A stretch of DNA of 64,000 nt from Sporisorium sorghi (GCA_023212695.1 JALCCG010000055.1:34132-98131); one strand, 5' to 3'. Shown: positions 39,802-49,012, numbered from the stretch's first letter. Notes: generated by a model from the letters alone, not told the origin. Numbers and translations are program-made.

Positions 39802-41097
39802 CTAGAGGTTGTCCTGGATCCACTGTTCCATCTGCTCATTCTCAGCGTCGAGGTCGTAGTCCCAAATGTGGTCGAAGCGCTTTGTCAGATGTTCGCCCAG
39901 CGCCTGCGGGTCATCAGCGGCGACGCCGCGGAACTCGTACGTGTCGCCTGCCTCCAAACTGGTCTCGAGCACGCGGTTCGCCCTGGGCACGCGGATCACG
40001 TCGTACACCCTTAGCGCCTTTGTCAAGTTGGCATTGTTCACCTTATCATGCGAAAGCAACCGGGAGAGGAACAGGGCGTCTTCGATGGCCTGGCCGGCCA
40101 TGGCGCCCTGGTGGGGGACGCCGCCGTGCGCCGCGTCGCCGCTGACAATCACACGGCCGTTGGTGTACGACGTCAGCGAGGGCACGACCTGGTGCAGGGC
40201 CCATTTGCTGGGTTTATCGATGCACTCTAGCATCTTGCGAAGGTCGGAGCTGTAGGAGCTAAAGTCGTCGAGCATGGCCTGTTGGGTGGTTTCCTGGATC
40301 CACGGTTGGCCTTTGGGGAAGGGGGTGCGGCGAGGCCAGAGCGAGCGGTCGGTCTTGAACGCAACGAGATTCACCGTCTGCCCACCCTGGATTGGGAAAA
40401 TCAGGATGTGCGAGTCCTTGGCGAGCATCATCTGCGCGGTATCTGCGTAGAACTCGCCCTTTTCTTTACCGAGGGCAGCGACGAAACGGTCGCGAGGGAT
40501 CAGACCGCGGTAGGCCCAGCTGCCGCTCCACACGAGCGCGTCGGACCCTGCGACGGCCGACGGCCCCGCGGTCGCTGGGTCAAGCGCACCACGGACGCGG
40601 CTGTGGATGCCATCGCACCCAACCACCAGGTCCGCAGTGTGCGAGGTGCCGTCCTCGAACTCCAACCTCACTTTTTCCCCCTCCTGATGGACGGTTTTGA
40701 GCCGCTTGCCGAACGCACAGATTTCGCGCGGTACCTTCTTGATGAAGGTGTCGAGCCACTCGGCACGGTGGATGCTCGCCATACCGTATTTATTACAAAA
40801 GGTTTCCGAGAGGAGCGTCTGCGATTCGGGCTCGGCGAGTCGCCATTGGAAGAAGAGGTTGCGCGAGGGTAAGTCGGCGATCGCGAGGAAGTCGTCGTAC
40901 AGTCCCAGACGCTTGAGTGCTTCTTGGGAGTTGCCGGAGACGGCGATCCCGGCGCCGATCTCGGAGAACTTGGAAGCGCTCTCGAAGATCTGGACGGGCA
41001 CACCGCGCGAGTGTAGGCCGATGGCAAGGGTTAGGCCGCCGATGCCCCCGCCTACGATGGCGACGTTGAAGTCTTTGGTGGGTGTGGTGGTGGTCAT
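39802..41097 (-). CDS. FAD-dependent aromatic monooxygenase (salicylate hydroxylase-like)
   Basis: A 431-residue group A flavoprotein monooxygenase. The frame extends further upstream, but ATG 41097 places the FAD-binding GGGIGGLTLAIGLHSRG about ten residues from the start, as in the family. The DG motif is ADLVVGCDGIHSRVR, and the GD motif is VIVSGDAAHGGVPHQGAMAGQAIEDA, given here as two short pieces GDAAHGGVPHQG and QAIEDA. The protein should use NAD(P)H and O2 to hydroxylate an aromatic acid; salicylate and 6-hydroxynicotinate are the nearest substrate types, but substrate is not readable. Smut genomes hold several such genes, and salicylate-degrading members (Shy1) are known in U. maydis. 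A TATA box lies ~95 bases upstream. It shares a 970-base promoter region with beta-mannosidase. No signal peptide is seen, so it is probably cytosolic. Confidence 0.9.
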   Translation of the reverse strand: MTTTTPTKDFNVAIVGGGIGGLTLAIGLHSRGVPVQIFESASKFSEIGAGIAVSGNSQEALKRLGLYDDFLAIADLPSRNLFFQWRLAEPESQTLLSETFCNKYGMASIHRAEWLDTFIKKVPREICAFGKRLKTVHQEGEKVRLEFEDGTSHTADLVVGCDGIHSRVRGALDPATAGPSAVAGSDALVWSGSWAYRGLIPRDRFVAALGKEKGEFYADTAQMMLAKDSHILIFPIQGGQTVNLVAFKTDRSLWPRRTPFPKGQPWIQETTQQAMLDDFSSYSSDLRKMLECIDKPSKWALHQVVPSLTSYTNGRVIVSGDAAHGGVPHQGAMAGQAIEDALFLSRLLSHDKVNNANLTKALRVYDVIRVPRANRVLETSLEAGDTYEFRGVAADDPQALGEHLTKRFDHIWDYDLDAENEQMEQWIQDNL

Positions 41098-41189
41098 TGG
41101 TGAGAGGGATTCGATGAGGGAGGGTCTAGGTGATGAGAGAGGAGGGGAGATGCACGTCTTGGTGCGAAAGGAAGCCAGACAGCAAGGAG

Positions 41190-41197
41190 CATATATA
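41190..41197 (-). promoter_or_regulatory. TATA box of the monooxygenase gene
   Basis: The minus strand reads GGGTATATATGC, 93-100 bases upstream of ATG 41097. It is the clearest TATA box in the window. Confidence 0.6.
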
Positions 41198-41751
41198 CCC
41201 CTCTGCTCGCCGGCCCAAACCTTAGGCACTCACACACACACACGGCAAAAGCCGTCCAGCACATAGCTACTACTGTACCCGGCAAGAGCGTGCCTCACGA
41301 AAAAAAGTGGGCAAGTTGTCATGTGAAGCCAAGCAAGAGCGCCGCAGCCGCAACGAAAGCCGGTGGGTACGCAGACGTTACGTCGTTCGAACAGCGTAAC
41401 GATCAGACATTCATTTGGCTTTGCAGATCCCCACCTCAGCTGGGCCTCCTTCGACGACCGAAGACAATGTCGATTGATCACGCTACAGCAACATCGTAAG
41501 ACAGACGTGCCGATATCGACATCCAGAGTGAGGGCCAATGCTTGCATGCGAGCCAACACCGGCTACTGTATCTTGACAAGAAAAGTGTGGGGAAATACAG
41601 CATGTCGAGCCAGAAAACAAGTGCGCGGACGCGAGCCGAAGTTTCTCTCTGTTTGACAGGCGCAGGAATTCACGGCAGAGCGTGAATCTTGAGCAACTCA
41701 CACTGCTCCTGAGCCAGTTGCAGCGAAAGTGTGCATGGGCCATCGTCGAGC

Positions 41752-41752
<1 letters not shown>

Positions 41753-41791
<39 letters not shown>
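41753..41791 (+). repeat. Poly(A) tract, 39 A
   Basis: An uninterrupted run of 39 A, the longest A run in the window, in the monooxygenase/beta-mannosidase promoter. Length may vary between isolates or assemblies. Confidence 0.9.
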
Positions 41792-41795
<4 letters not shown>

Positions 41796-41875
41796 CATTA
41801 CGAAGCGCACAAGTGTCAATCCAGAACCATCGATGTTGTGCTTTGCCGAGCCATCGACCTTGGACCCTTGACGAG

Positions 41876-41940
41876 CTTTCTTTTTTTTTTTTCCTTTCTT
41901 TTTCTTTTTTTTTTCTTTTTTTTTTTTTTTTTTTTTTTTT
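41876..41940 (+). repeat. Poly-pyrimidine tract ending in T25
   Basis: Sixty-five bases of T with a few C. With the A39 tract 85 bases away it makes a purine block facing a pyrimidine block. Confidence 0.88.
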
Positions 41941-41951
41941 GTTGATTGCCG

Positions 41952-41973
41952 TACGGTATCTGACCCTACCGTA
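41952..41973. promoter_or_regulatory. Palindrome TACGGTA-N8-TACCGTA (CGG-N12-CCG)
   Basis: Two perfect 7-base inverted arms are separated by eight bases, with CGG at 41954-41956 and CCG at 41969-41971. This is the form of a binding site for a dimeric Zn2Cys6 fungal regulator. It lies about 95-115 bases before the beta-mannosidase ATG. Confidence 0.4.
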
Positions 41974-42067
41974 GCTTCCATTCTACGCACCGTCAGCAGC
42001 AGCAGCAGCAGCAGAGGGCACCGGTATCGACGCGGAGCTGATCCGCCTGTCCAATCAGCTATCAAGC

Positions 42068-45000
42068 ATGACCAAACGCCTCCTCGTAACTGCCCTGGCG
42101 CTGGCGATCGCACGCGCAGCGATCGGCGTGGTGGGTGCACACCAACCGCAGCAGGCATGGCAGCTTCCATCCGACGATGCACCCACCACCGCACCGCCCA
42201 CTTTCGAGGCATCGTCGCACATCTGGTCGTTGTCATCCACCGAGTCGCATCGACAGCTGTTTCCGCTGCGGTCACACCACCACCACCACCATGCAGGTCC
42301 GAGCGCCACATTGAACGACACCGCACCACCCTCAAGCTCGGACCACTTCGCCGCTCTCGCTCAACCGGGCTCGCTGCAGTGGACGCTGCGCAACGCCAAC
42401 GGGTCGATCTGCATCGATGCGCTGTTCCCGTCGCTGACGCATCTGGATCTGCTGCGTGCGGGGGTGATCGCCGACCCACACGTCGGGCTCAACGAAGCGC
42501 GCAGCTGGTGGATCGCCGACGAGCCAGAGTGGGTGTACACCGCCAGCCTCGCGCCCGTCCTCGACCAACTCAACAAACATTTCTGGTTGTACTTCCACGG
42601 CCTCGACACCATCGCGCACATATACGTCGCTGATCAGCTCATTGGCGTAACTCGAAACGTCCACCGGTGGTACGCTTTCCCCGTGCCGTCGGGGCTGATC
42701 GAGGGAAGCGATGGTCATGTGAATGTGACGCTGGTGTTTAAGAACGTCGAGGAGTATGCGGGGGAGCAAAAGGAGGAGTGGGATCCGGGGTACCCGACGC
42801 AGTTGGACAGTGAGGATCGCCCGCGTGTGTTTGACTACGAGTTTCCGAATCGCATCTTTGTGAGGAAGCAGCAGTCGGATTTGGGCTGGGATTGGGGACC
42901 GGCGCTGGTGCCTGTGGGGCCGTGGAAGGAGGGCTACTTCGTTGCGCTGCCCGGTGCCGAGGAGCAAAGTGCAGCTGCTCAGCAAGAGCCAGCAGTGCTG
43001 GTGGTCTCAAGCGGCATCGACATCTACCGCAAGGGCCAGACGAACAATCTACCTCCGCCCGACCCGGACGCCAACTGGATCGTCAACGTCACGCTCACCT
43101 TGCTCTCCGCCACCGAGATAGCGAACCCGGCGCTGCGCCTGTCGATCCCCGCGCTGGGGCTGTGCACGTTCGACGTGCTGCTGTCCACGTCTGTGGCTGC
43201 AGGCCTCAACGCGCCGGTGTACGCCGTGTTCGAGGTGCCGAGCAGCGGCGCTTACGCGCCCTCGCTGTGGTGGCCGCGCGGCTACGGCGCCCCGACCTTG
43301 TACAACGTCTCGCTGCACAGCGACCAGCTAGGCATCGTGGTGCACAAGCGCCTTGGCTTCCGCACCGCCTTTTGGGACCTGTCCGCCATCCCACCGGAGC
43401 TGATCCAAGCCGGCGTGCAGCCAGGCACGCACTTCCGCCTACTCGTCAACGCGCGCGAAATCTACGTAGTCGGCACCAACGTCATCCCCTTCGACACGCT
43501 CGCCCCGCGCACTAACGGCGAGTACGTGCGCTGGCTGCTGCGCTCCGCCGCCGAAGCGGGTGTCAATCTAGTGCGTGTGTGGGGCGGCGGCGCATACCCG
43601 TCGCAAGAGCTGCTCGATCTGTGCGATGAAATGGGCATCATGGTGTGGATGGACGCCATGTTCGCCGCGGCTCTGTACCCTACGCATGCGGAGTTCGTAA
43701 AGGAGGCGGGGGAGGAGGTGGCGCAGGTGATGCAGCAGGTCACGCATCACGCGAGTGTGGTGGTGGTGGTGGGCAACAACGAGGGCGAGCTGTTCTTCCT
43801 CGGCGGTTATGGGCAGTGGCAACGCGATGCAGAGTGGCGAAGCGGCTACGAGCGTTTGTTCGATGTCGAGCTGCAAACGCGCGTGAGGGAGGCGAGTAGG
43901 GGCATGTCGTACATCCCCTGCTCGACGACGACGGGCTACGTGCAGCTCGAACCCTACATCGGGCGGTACGGTGACTATCCAAAGGGGGAGCTGCACGGCA
44001 CGGGCGAGCACTACGGGTACGACGCCAGCGCGGCGTTCGACGTGGACACGTACCCGCGCAGCCGGTTTGTGGTCGAGTTCGGCATGTTCTCACTGCCCTC
44101 GATCCAGACGTTGGAGTACATCCTCACCGGCAGCCACGACTTTTCCATCAACTCGACCGTGCTGCGCGCACACCTGAAGCACCCGCCCGCAGGCAACCGC
44201 ACCTACCCCTTCCCCGCCCACCAGGGGCAGCACGAGCTCCTCTCCGCCACCGAGCTCTACTTCCCCACCCCCTCCCCACACCTGCCCCCACGCACGCAGC
44301 TCCACCGATACGCATACACCACACAGCTCTACCAGGCGCTGTACGTCGCCAACCAGATCGCCGTCTACCGCCGCGGCGCCGCGCAGCACGAGCGCAACCG
44401 CGGCCTCGTCGTGTGGCAGCTCAACGACGTCTGGCAGGGGACGAGTTGGAGCTCGGTCGAGTATGGCGGCAGGTGGAAGATGCTCCAGTACGCTTTGGTG
44501 GGCGTGCAGGCGGAGGTGGCGTGTGGGGGGCTGTGGAATGCCACGGCGGGGGTGGTGGAGGTGGTGCTGGTGTGGAGCGGCGCGCGCTGGGAAGGTGGGG
44601 CTGAGGAGGTGAGGATGGAGTGGTTCGACTTCACCGGTCAACTGCTCAGATCGGACACGAAGGTGGTCCAGGTGAACCAGGGCGGCGAAGCAGGCGCGCG
44701 GACGGTGCACACCATCCCCAACCCCACCGACACCATCTGCGTTGCCGAGCAAGGGTGCTACCTCCGCCTCACCCTGCCCGCCACACACGCAGTCACCTAC
44801 TGGACACCCATGCACCGCCTCGCGCACACCATCACGCATCTACACTCCACCGCCCTCGCTCCCCGCCTCGAACTGTCTTCCCCCGAGCAGGGCACCCTGC
44901 GTGTACGCAACACCGGCTCCGCCGTCGCACCGTACGTGTGGCTCGAGCATGTGCGCGACGCCGATGTCGGGTTCTTTGCGCGGTGCGACAAGGACAGGTG

Positions 45001-45145
45001 CACGCCGCGGAACGCGTTCTGGCTCAACCCGGCCGACGAGGTCGACGTGCGCTTCGTGCGTGCTGATGGTGGAACGGGGATCGAAGATTGGTTGGAGGGT
45101 GTCACCGTTTCGTCGCTCTTCGACAACCTGCCGCCGCTCGCTTGA
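42068..45145 (+). CDS. Secreted beta-mannosidase (GH2)
   Basis: A 1025-residue protein with an N-terminal signal peptide (LLVTALALAIARAAIGVVGA). Residues ~95-300 are the sugar-binding jelly roll (DEPEWVYTASL, LYFHGLDTIAHIYV), followed by immunoglobulin-like domains and the TIM barrel. Catalytic motifs are VVVGNNEGELFFLGG (acid/base Glu after NN) and RFVVEFGMFSLPS (nucleophile Glu), with VRVWGGGAYPSQELLDLCDE in between. Several Asn-x-Ser/Thr sites suit a secreted glycoprotein. It should release beta-1,4-linked mannose from non-reducing ends of manno-oligosaccharides, part of plant hemicellulose use. Residues 70-75 are six His in a row. The divergent neighbour is the aromatic monooxygenase; both may respond to plant material. 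Confidence 0.93.
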   Translation: MTKRLLVTALALAIARAAIGVVGAHQPQQAWQLPSDDAPTTAPPTFEASSHIWSLSSTESHRQLFPLRSHHHHHHAGPSATLNDTAPPSSSDHFAALAQPGSLQWTLRNANGSICIDALFPSLTHLDLLRAGVIADPHVGLNEARSWWIADEPEWVYTASLAPVLDQLNKHFWLYFHGLDTIAHIYVADQLIGVTRNVHRWYAFPVPSGLIEGSDGHVNVTLVFKNVEEYAGEQKEEWDPGYPTQLDSEDRPRVFDYEFPNRIFVRKQQSDLGWDWGPALVPVGPWKEGYFVALPGAEEQSAAAQQEPAVLVVSSGIDIYRKGQTNNLPPPDPDANWIVNVTLTLLSATEIANPALRLSIPALGLCTFDVLLSTSVAAGLNAPVYAVFEVPSSGAYAPSLWWPRGYGAPTLYNVSLHSDQLGIVVHKRLGFRTAFWDLSAIPPELIQAGVQPGTHFRLLVNAREIYVVGTNVIPFDTLAPRTNGEYVRWLLRSAAEAGVNLVRVWGGGAYPSQELLDLCDEMGIMVWMDAMFAAALYPTHAEFVKEAGEEVAQVMQQVTHHASVVVVVGNNEGELFFLGGYGQWQRDAEWRSGYERLFDVELQTRVREASRGMSYIPCSTTTGYVQLEPYIGRYGDYPKGELHGTGEHYGYDASAAFDVDTYPRSRFVVEFGMFSLPSIQTLEYILTGSHDFSINSTVLRAHLKHPPAGNRTYPFPAHQGQHELLSATELYFPTPSPHLPPRTQLHRYAYTTQLYQALYVANQIAVYRRGAAQHERNRGLVVWQLNDVWQGTSWSSVEYGGRWKMLQYALVGVQAEVACGGLWNATAGVVEVVLVWSGARWEGGAEEVRMEWFDFTGQLLRSDTKVVQVNQGGEAGARTVHTIPNPTDTICVAEQGCYLRLTLPATHAVTYWTPMHRLAHTITHLHSTALAPRLELSSPEQGTLRVRNTGSAVAPYVWLEHVRDADVGFFARCDKDRCTPRNAFWLNPADEVDVRFVRADGGTGIEDWLEGVTVSSLFDNLPPLA

Positions 45146-45285
45146 TGTTCCCTTCGCGCTCTCGATCTGAAAATGCAAAAGTTGTCGCTCATCACACACG
45201 CATACATTGGGCTGAAAGAGAGAGATTGCAACATTCGCCTTGCATCCGCACCATCGCCACTGAGAGCCATTCCACCTCCCCCCAA

Positions 45286-46587
45286 TCAATCATCGAAATC
45301 CTGCGGGTTCTCAAAGTAGTACTGCACCGCCATCTCGACATTCTTGCCGCACATGAAGTAGCTCTCGATGGCTTTACTCTCCGGGATGCCCATGGCGACA
45401 ATCTGCTCGACGCTGGTGCGGTCCTCGTCGCTCAACTCCGCAAGCGTGGGCAGCTCCATCTCGTCGCCGCCTGCAGCCGCTCCGCCGGCGAGCAGCGAGA
45501 GGACGCCTTGCGGGTCGTGGTTCATGGCTTCGGCGAGTTGCGGGTTGGACTGCGCGATGGCCTGGACGAGGGGTTGGAGCGCGGCGGGGTTCTGCTGGAC
45601 GAGTTGCTGGAGCTGCGCGAGCATCGCAGGGTTGCCGAGGTCGATCACCTGTTCGCCGCTTCCGTCGTCTTCGCCGAGCAGGCCGCCTGCGCCTGCACCG
45701 CCCGCTCCAGCACCGCCCGCTCCAGCTCCAGCTCCAGCTCCAGCTCCAGCTCCAGCTCCAGCTCCGGCGCCCGCCCCGGCACCACCGCGCCCGGCCTGCT
45801 GTGCAGCCGCCGCAGCCTCAAACAGGTTGCCAGCACGCCCAGCGGGACTTGGCGTCGCAGGCGTAGCGGGCACACGCGCACCAGCGCCAGCAGAGGGCGC
45901 AGCGGGAGTCTGCTGGCCCGCAGCGGTGGAGGAAGGCTGTTGAGCGGCGGCTGGTGGGTTGGCAAGGTGCTCTGGGATGCCGGTCATGAGGTACTCGACG
46001 GCGCGGTCTGGGTTGTTGAACGCGGCTCGCATGGCGCGTTGCACCTGATCGCGTTCGAAGCCCATCTCCATCATGCTCTGCATGGCCGATTCGAGTGCGC
46101 CGCCCGTGAGGAAGCTGCCAGAGGTGCCGGAAGTCGATTGCGATTCGGTTGTGGTAGCGCTAGCTGCTGCTGGGGCGGATTCTGTCGCCGTGGTGGTCGT
46201 GCTGGATGCATCGGTCGTCGAAGGTGCAGCGGCTGCAGCAGCAGGAGCATCGGTCTTGGGCGTTTCCGCAGCAGCGGCTGCAGCAGTCTCAGCCGGCTTG
46301 TCAGCTGCACTAGCCGCAGCTGTAGACGTCGAAGCAGCAGCAGCGGGCGCAGGCTTGGGCGCCTTTGGCTTGGACACCATTACAACCAGAAAATCCTTCT
46401 CCTTGATGTTGCAATCAGCGACCGTCTTGTCATCGGTCAAGATCTTGCCAGAGAAGATGATCTTTTGCAACTCGGGAGCATGCCCCTGCTCCTTCTGAAT
46501 CTTGGACTTGATGGCGCCGATGGTATCGGTGAGCTCGGCATCGAGGTGGAAGTTGCCACCGGCCAACGACTTGATGAGGAGCTTCAT
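45286..46587 (-). CDS. RAD23: Rad23-family ubiquitin-proteasome shuttle
   Basis: A 433-residue protein with the full Rad23 plan: ubiquitin-like domain 1-75 (MKLLIKSLAGGNFHL, IIFSGKILTDDKTV), UBA1 163-205 (MMEMGFERDQVQRAMRAAF), XPC/Rad4-binding STI1 domain 314-365 (NPAMLAQLQQLVQQNP), UBA2 383-430 (IVAMGIPESKAIESYF). Ala/Thr/Ser-rich linkers join them. The linker before the XPC domain is an almost pure Gly-Ala repeat (269-300). ATG 46587 starts the ubiquitin-like domain exactly, so the in-frame extension upstream is leader. Family knowledge: Rad23 carries polyubiquitinated proteins to the proteasome and stabilises Rad4 in nucleotide excision repair. Confidence 0.96.
   Translation of the reverse strand: MKLLIKSLAGGNFHLDAELTDTIGAIKSKIQKEQGHAPELQKIIFSGKILTDDKTVADCNIKEKDFLVVMVSKPKAPKPAPAAAASTSTAAASAADKPAETAAAAAAETPKTDAPAAAAAAPSTTDASSTTTTATESAPAAASATTTESQSTSGTSGSFLTGGALESAMQSMMEMGFERDQVQRAMRAAFNNPDRAVEYLMTGIPEHLANPPAAAQQPSSTAAGQQTPAAPSAGAGARVPATPATPSPAGRAGNLFEAAAAAQQAGRGGAGAGAGAGAGAGAGAGAGAGAGGAGAGGAGAGGLLGEDDGSGEQVIDLGNPAMLAQLQQLVQQNPAALQPLVQAIAQSNPQLAEAMNHDPQGVLSLLAGGAAAGGDEMELPTLAELSDEDRTSVEQIVAMGIPESKAIESYFMCGKNVEMAVQYYFENPQDFDD
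45712..45772 (-). repeat. Hexanucleotide repeat coding for the Rad23 Gly-Ala linker
   Basis: On the plus strand this is about eight tandem copies of CCAGCT with variants. It lies inside the Rad23 frame, where six-base unit changes add or remove one Gly-Ala pair. Confidence 0.85.
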
Positions 46588-47772
46588 GGTTGCTGCGGTG
46601 CTAGCCGAACAAGCGTCGGTATGGATCGAGTCGGGTGATGGGAAGGTGAGCGATCGCCAGTAAGAAGCGATGCGAGGGTTTTGCGACGATGCCGTTTGAG
46701 GATGATTGCGCCGCTCGTTGATGATGAGGATGAGGATGTGAGTGAGATGGAAGGTTGGTGGCGGGGATAACAGCAACAACAACAGCAGCTCAGCTCTTGT
46801 TTTTCGCACCCAACGGCTCACAGCGGCGAGAGTGGAGGTTCAAAAGGTCAAAAAAAATGCGAGAGAGCATACGCGTCAACCCCCCCCTTTGTATGACTAC
46901 AACGAATTTGTATTCAGAGTCGATCCTTCGAATACAATTTTGGAGAAATGATTTCAAACGAGGACACGAAGAGCGTTGTTCCCCACCGAGAGGCGAGGCA
47001 AGCGCAGAGCGTGAGCAGCAGCATCCCAGCGGTTTGCCACACTCGAATCCGATCACAGCACACGCTGACGATCATCACCCGAATCACTTGATATGCATCG
47101 CTCCTTTACTACTGTCACGTTCAGCTCAGGTCAAGCGGCGGCGCACAATTCAAACTAGTATTCACAAAGAATGATCGGCGGCACAAATGTTCGGATTCAG
47201 ATGAGTAGGGGCAAGGCCACAAGGCCTTTGAGTGGATAGATGGAGCAACCAGAGACAACAAGAACGAAGACGAAAAGACTTTGGACTGACTTGCCCGCGG
47301 CGCAAACGTCCAGGAGAGATAGAGACGACGACAGCGCTGGATCGCGTCTGCCGCGCACTGCTCTCTCGAGTGACGGTGCCGCTTGGCTGTGAGCAGGAAG
47401 GCGGCGACAAGGAGAAGAGGAGCGAGGGGACATAGCTACTAAGATACAGTTTGGGGTTTCGAGGCAGAGAGAAGAGACGTTGGGCAATCGCCGTCAAGAG
47501 ACGTGAGAACTTGACGATGTTGGGGGAAGGGAGGCGACGAGAAGGGAGTAAGCAGAATTGAGGGGAAAGTTGACCGTGTCCGCCGCAATCTCCATCACCG
47601 TCAAGGGATGGGAGTCAAAGCGGGCGAAGGGGGTGAGCATGAAGAAGATGCCCTGCATCAGAGAGGGGGGAATGCTGTGCACGCCGTGGTCGACGTCGCA
47701 GCAAGCCGGATCACGGATCTAGCCGACCTGCGAGTCTCGCGCTGCGCAAAACCATCATCTCCGGTACGTTTC
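46588..47772. other. Intergenic, 1.2 kb, no gene seen
   Basis: This is the Rad23 upstream region and the 3' flank of the secreted orphan. Several short frames exist but none has a motif, good start or splice support. A C8-type run occurs near 46880. Confidence 0.5.
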
Positions 47773-48471
47773 TCAGGCAAGCTTGAGCAAGTACGCGCTC
47801 TGCTTGCCCTCCTCCTTGCTGTGTTGCAAGCGCACCAGCTTGTTCGCACCAACGTTAGCCTGGCTGAGCGTGTAGGTGCCCGGGAAATCAGCGCTGTCCC
47901 CCGCGGGCTGGCCGAGGAAGTTGACGTAGTAGACGAACTTGTCCGCCTCGGCCGCAGGCTGCTTGGTCAGGCTCCAGAACTGTGCCAGCTGACCCGAGTC
48001 GTCCGAGGGCTCGCACTTGGCTGCGATCAGCCTTGCGTCCTTGTGCGCCAGCTTGTCGGCAGAAACACAGCGCTTGCCGACCAGGTGCGCGGGCTGCAGA
48101 CGCCCGAACGTCAGCTCGGCCGCCTTGTTCGCCTCGGGCTGGTAGCCCATGAAGCTGCTCGTGCACGGCGTGAAGGCAAAGTTCTCGATGCGCGCCGGCT
48201 GCCCCGCCTTTTGCACGTCGAGCTGCTGGTAGCCGTCGGCATTGCGCAGGCCCTCGAACGCGGCGTAGACTTCGCGGCCCGTGCTGGAGAACATCTTGAG
48301 CTGGCCAATGTGGATCGGCTCCGCGTCACATTGCAGCAGAGGCACCTCTCGCTCCTCGACCGCAACGGGCTGAGCAAGGTCGTAGTTGTCCAGAAGGCGA
48401 GGAAGCACCGAGGCCGAGGCACCGCCAAGGGCGAGGAGAGCCGAGAGTGTCGTAGCTGTGCTGAAACGCAT
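47773..48471 (-). CDS. Small secreted protein, function unknown
   Basis: A 232-residue protein with a typical signal peptide (MRFSTATTLSALLALGGASA, cleavage expected after Ala-Ser-Ala). The mature part has four Cys (LLQCDAEP, FTPCTSSF, GKRCVSAD, AKCEPSDD), which could form two disulfides. Segments such as PIHIGQLKMFSS, ENFAFTPC and LAQFWSLTKQ suggest a small beta-rich, perhaps beta-trefoil-like, fold, but I do not recognise a family with confidence. There is no transmembrane segment after the signal and no GPI signal, so it should be free and extracellular. A TATAAA lies ~106 bases upstream, and 2.5 kb of gene-free DNA precedes the gene. These features fit a regulated secreted protein; effector status is inference. 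Confidence 0.85.
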   Translation of the reverse strand: MRFSTATTLSALLALGGASASVLPRLLDNYDLAQPVAVEEREVPLLQCDAEPIHIGQLKMFSSTGREVYAAFEGLRNADGYQQLDVQKAGQPARIENFAFTPCTSSFMGYQPEANKAAELTFGRLQPAHLVGKRCVSADKLAHKDARLIAAKCEPSDDSGQLAQFWSLTKQPAAEADKFVYYVNFLGQPAGDSADFPGTYTLSQANVGANKLVRLQHSKEEGKQSAYLLKLA

Positions 48472-48576
48472 ATTGATCCAAGAGAGCTATGCGTGTTGGA
48501 GAAGAGAATATGTGTCTGATGTTCTTGAATGAAGAAAGAGGATAGGATGACCGATGCAAGAGCGATGGATGGATCC

Positions 48577-48582
48577 TTTATA
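48577..48582 (-). promoter_or_regulatory. TATA box of the secreted orphan
   Basis: TATAAA on the minus strand, 106-111 bases upstream of ATG 48471. Confidence 0.55.
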
Positions 48583-48973
48583 GTCGATTGTTGGAGGAAA
48601 AGAGGCGTGGATTCGACCGAGATGAAGACGGCGAGATGCCAAGTCGGCGACGAGATGAAGCTAGCTTTGTGTATCAGAAGATGCAGAGCTAGAGGATGGA
48701 GAAAGCAACCGAACAAGGTACAGGGGCGACGTTGCCAAGGTGATAGACGTTGCGTTGCCGTGTGGATTGTTCCTGGAAGAGAGTGTGGGAACAAAGGATG
48801 CAGAGCTGGATGCAGGGCAGAAAGGGGGGTTGTGCGTGCGTGGGAAGTTCCGAGATGCGAGCGAGCAAGAGAGAGTTGGAGTCAAAAAAAAAAAAAAAAG
48901 GTGTGTATGAGTGGGAGCTTGGGGGAGGGTGTCTTGTCGACGTTGGTGGGACAGGGGAGTGGGGAATTGGGAA

Positions 48974-48978
<5 letters not shown>

Positions 48979-49012
<34 letters not shown>
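48979..49012 (+). repeat. (AG)17 microsatellite
   Basis: A perfect dinucleotide run of 34 bases, about 510 bases upstream of the secreted orphan. Purine-only repeats like this can bind GAGA-type factors or form triplex DNA. Confidence 0.92.

Larger units (their letters stand above)
41098..42067. other. Divergent promoter of monooxygenase and beta-mannosidase
   Basis: 970 bases with a TATA box for the monooxygenase, A39 at 41753-41791, a T/C tract at 41876-41940 ending in T25, a TACGGTA/TACCGTA palindrome at 41952-41973 and (CAG)7 at 41994-42014. No supported gene. Confidence 0.75.

Noticed and set aside
45088..46638. 516-codon plus-strand frame across Rad23
   Set aside because: Antisense to a clear Rad23 and rich in Ser/Gly/Arg from repeats.
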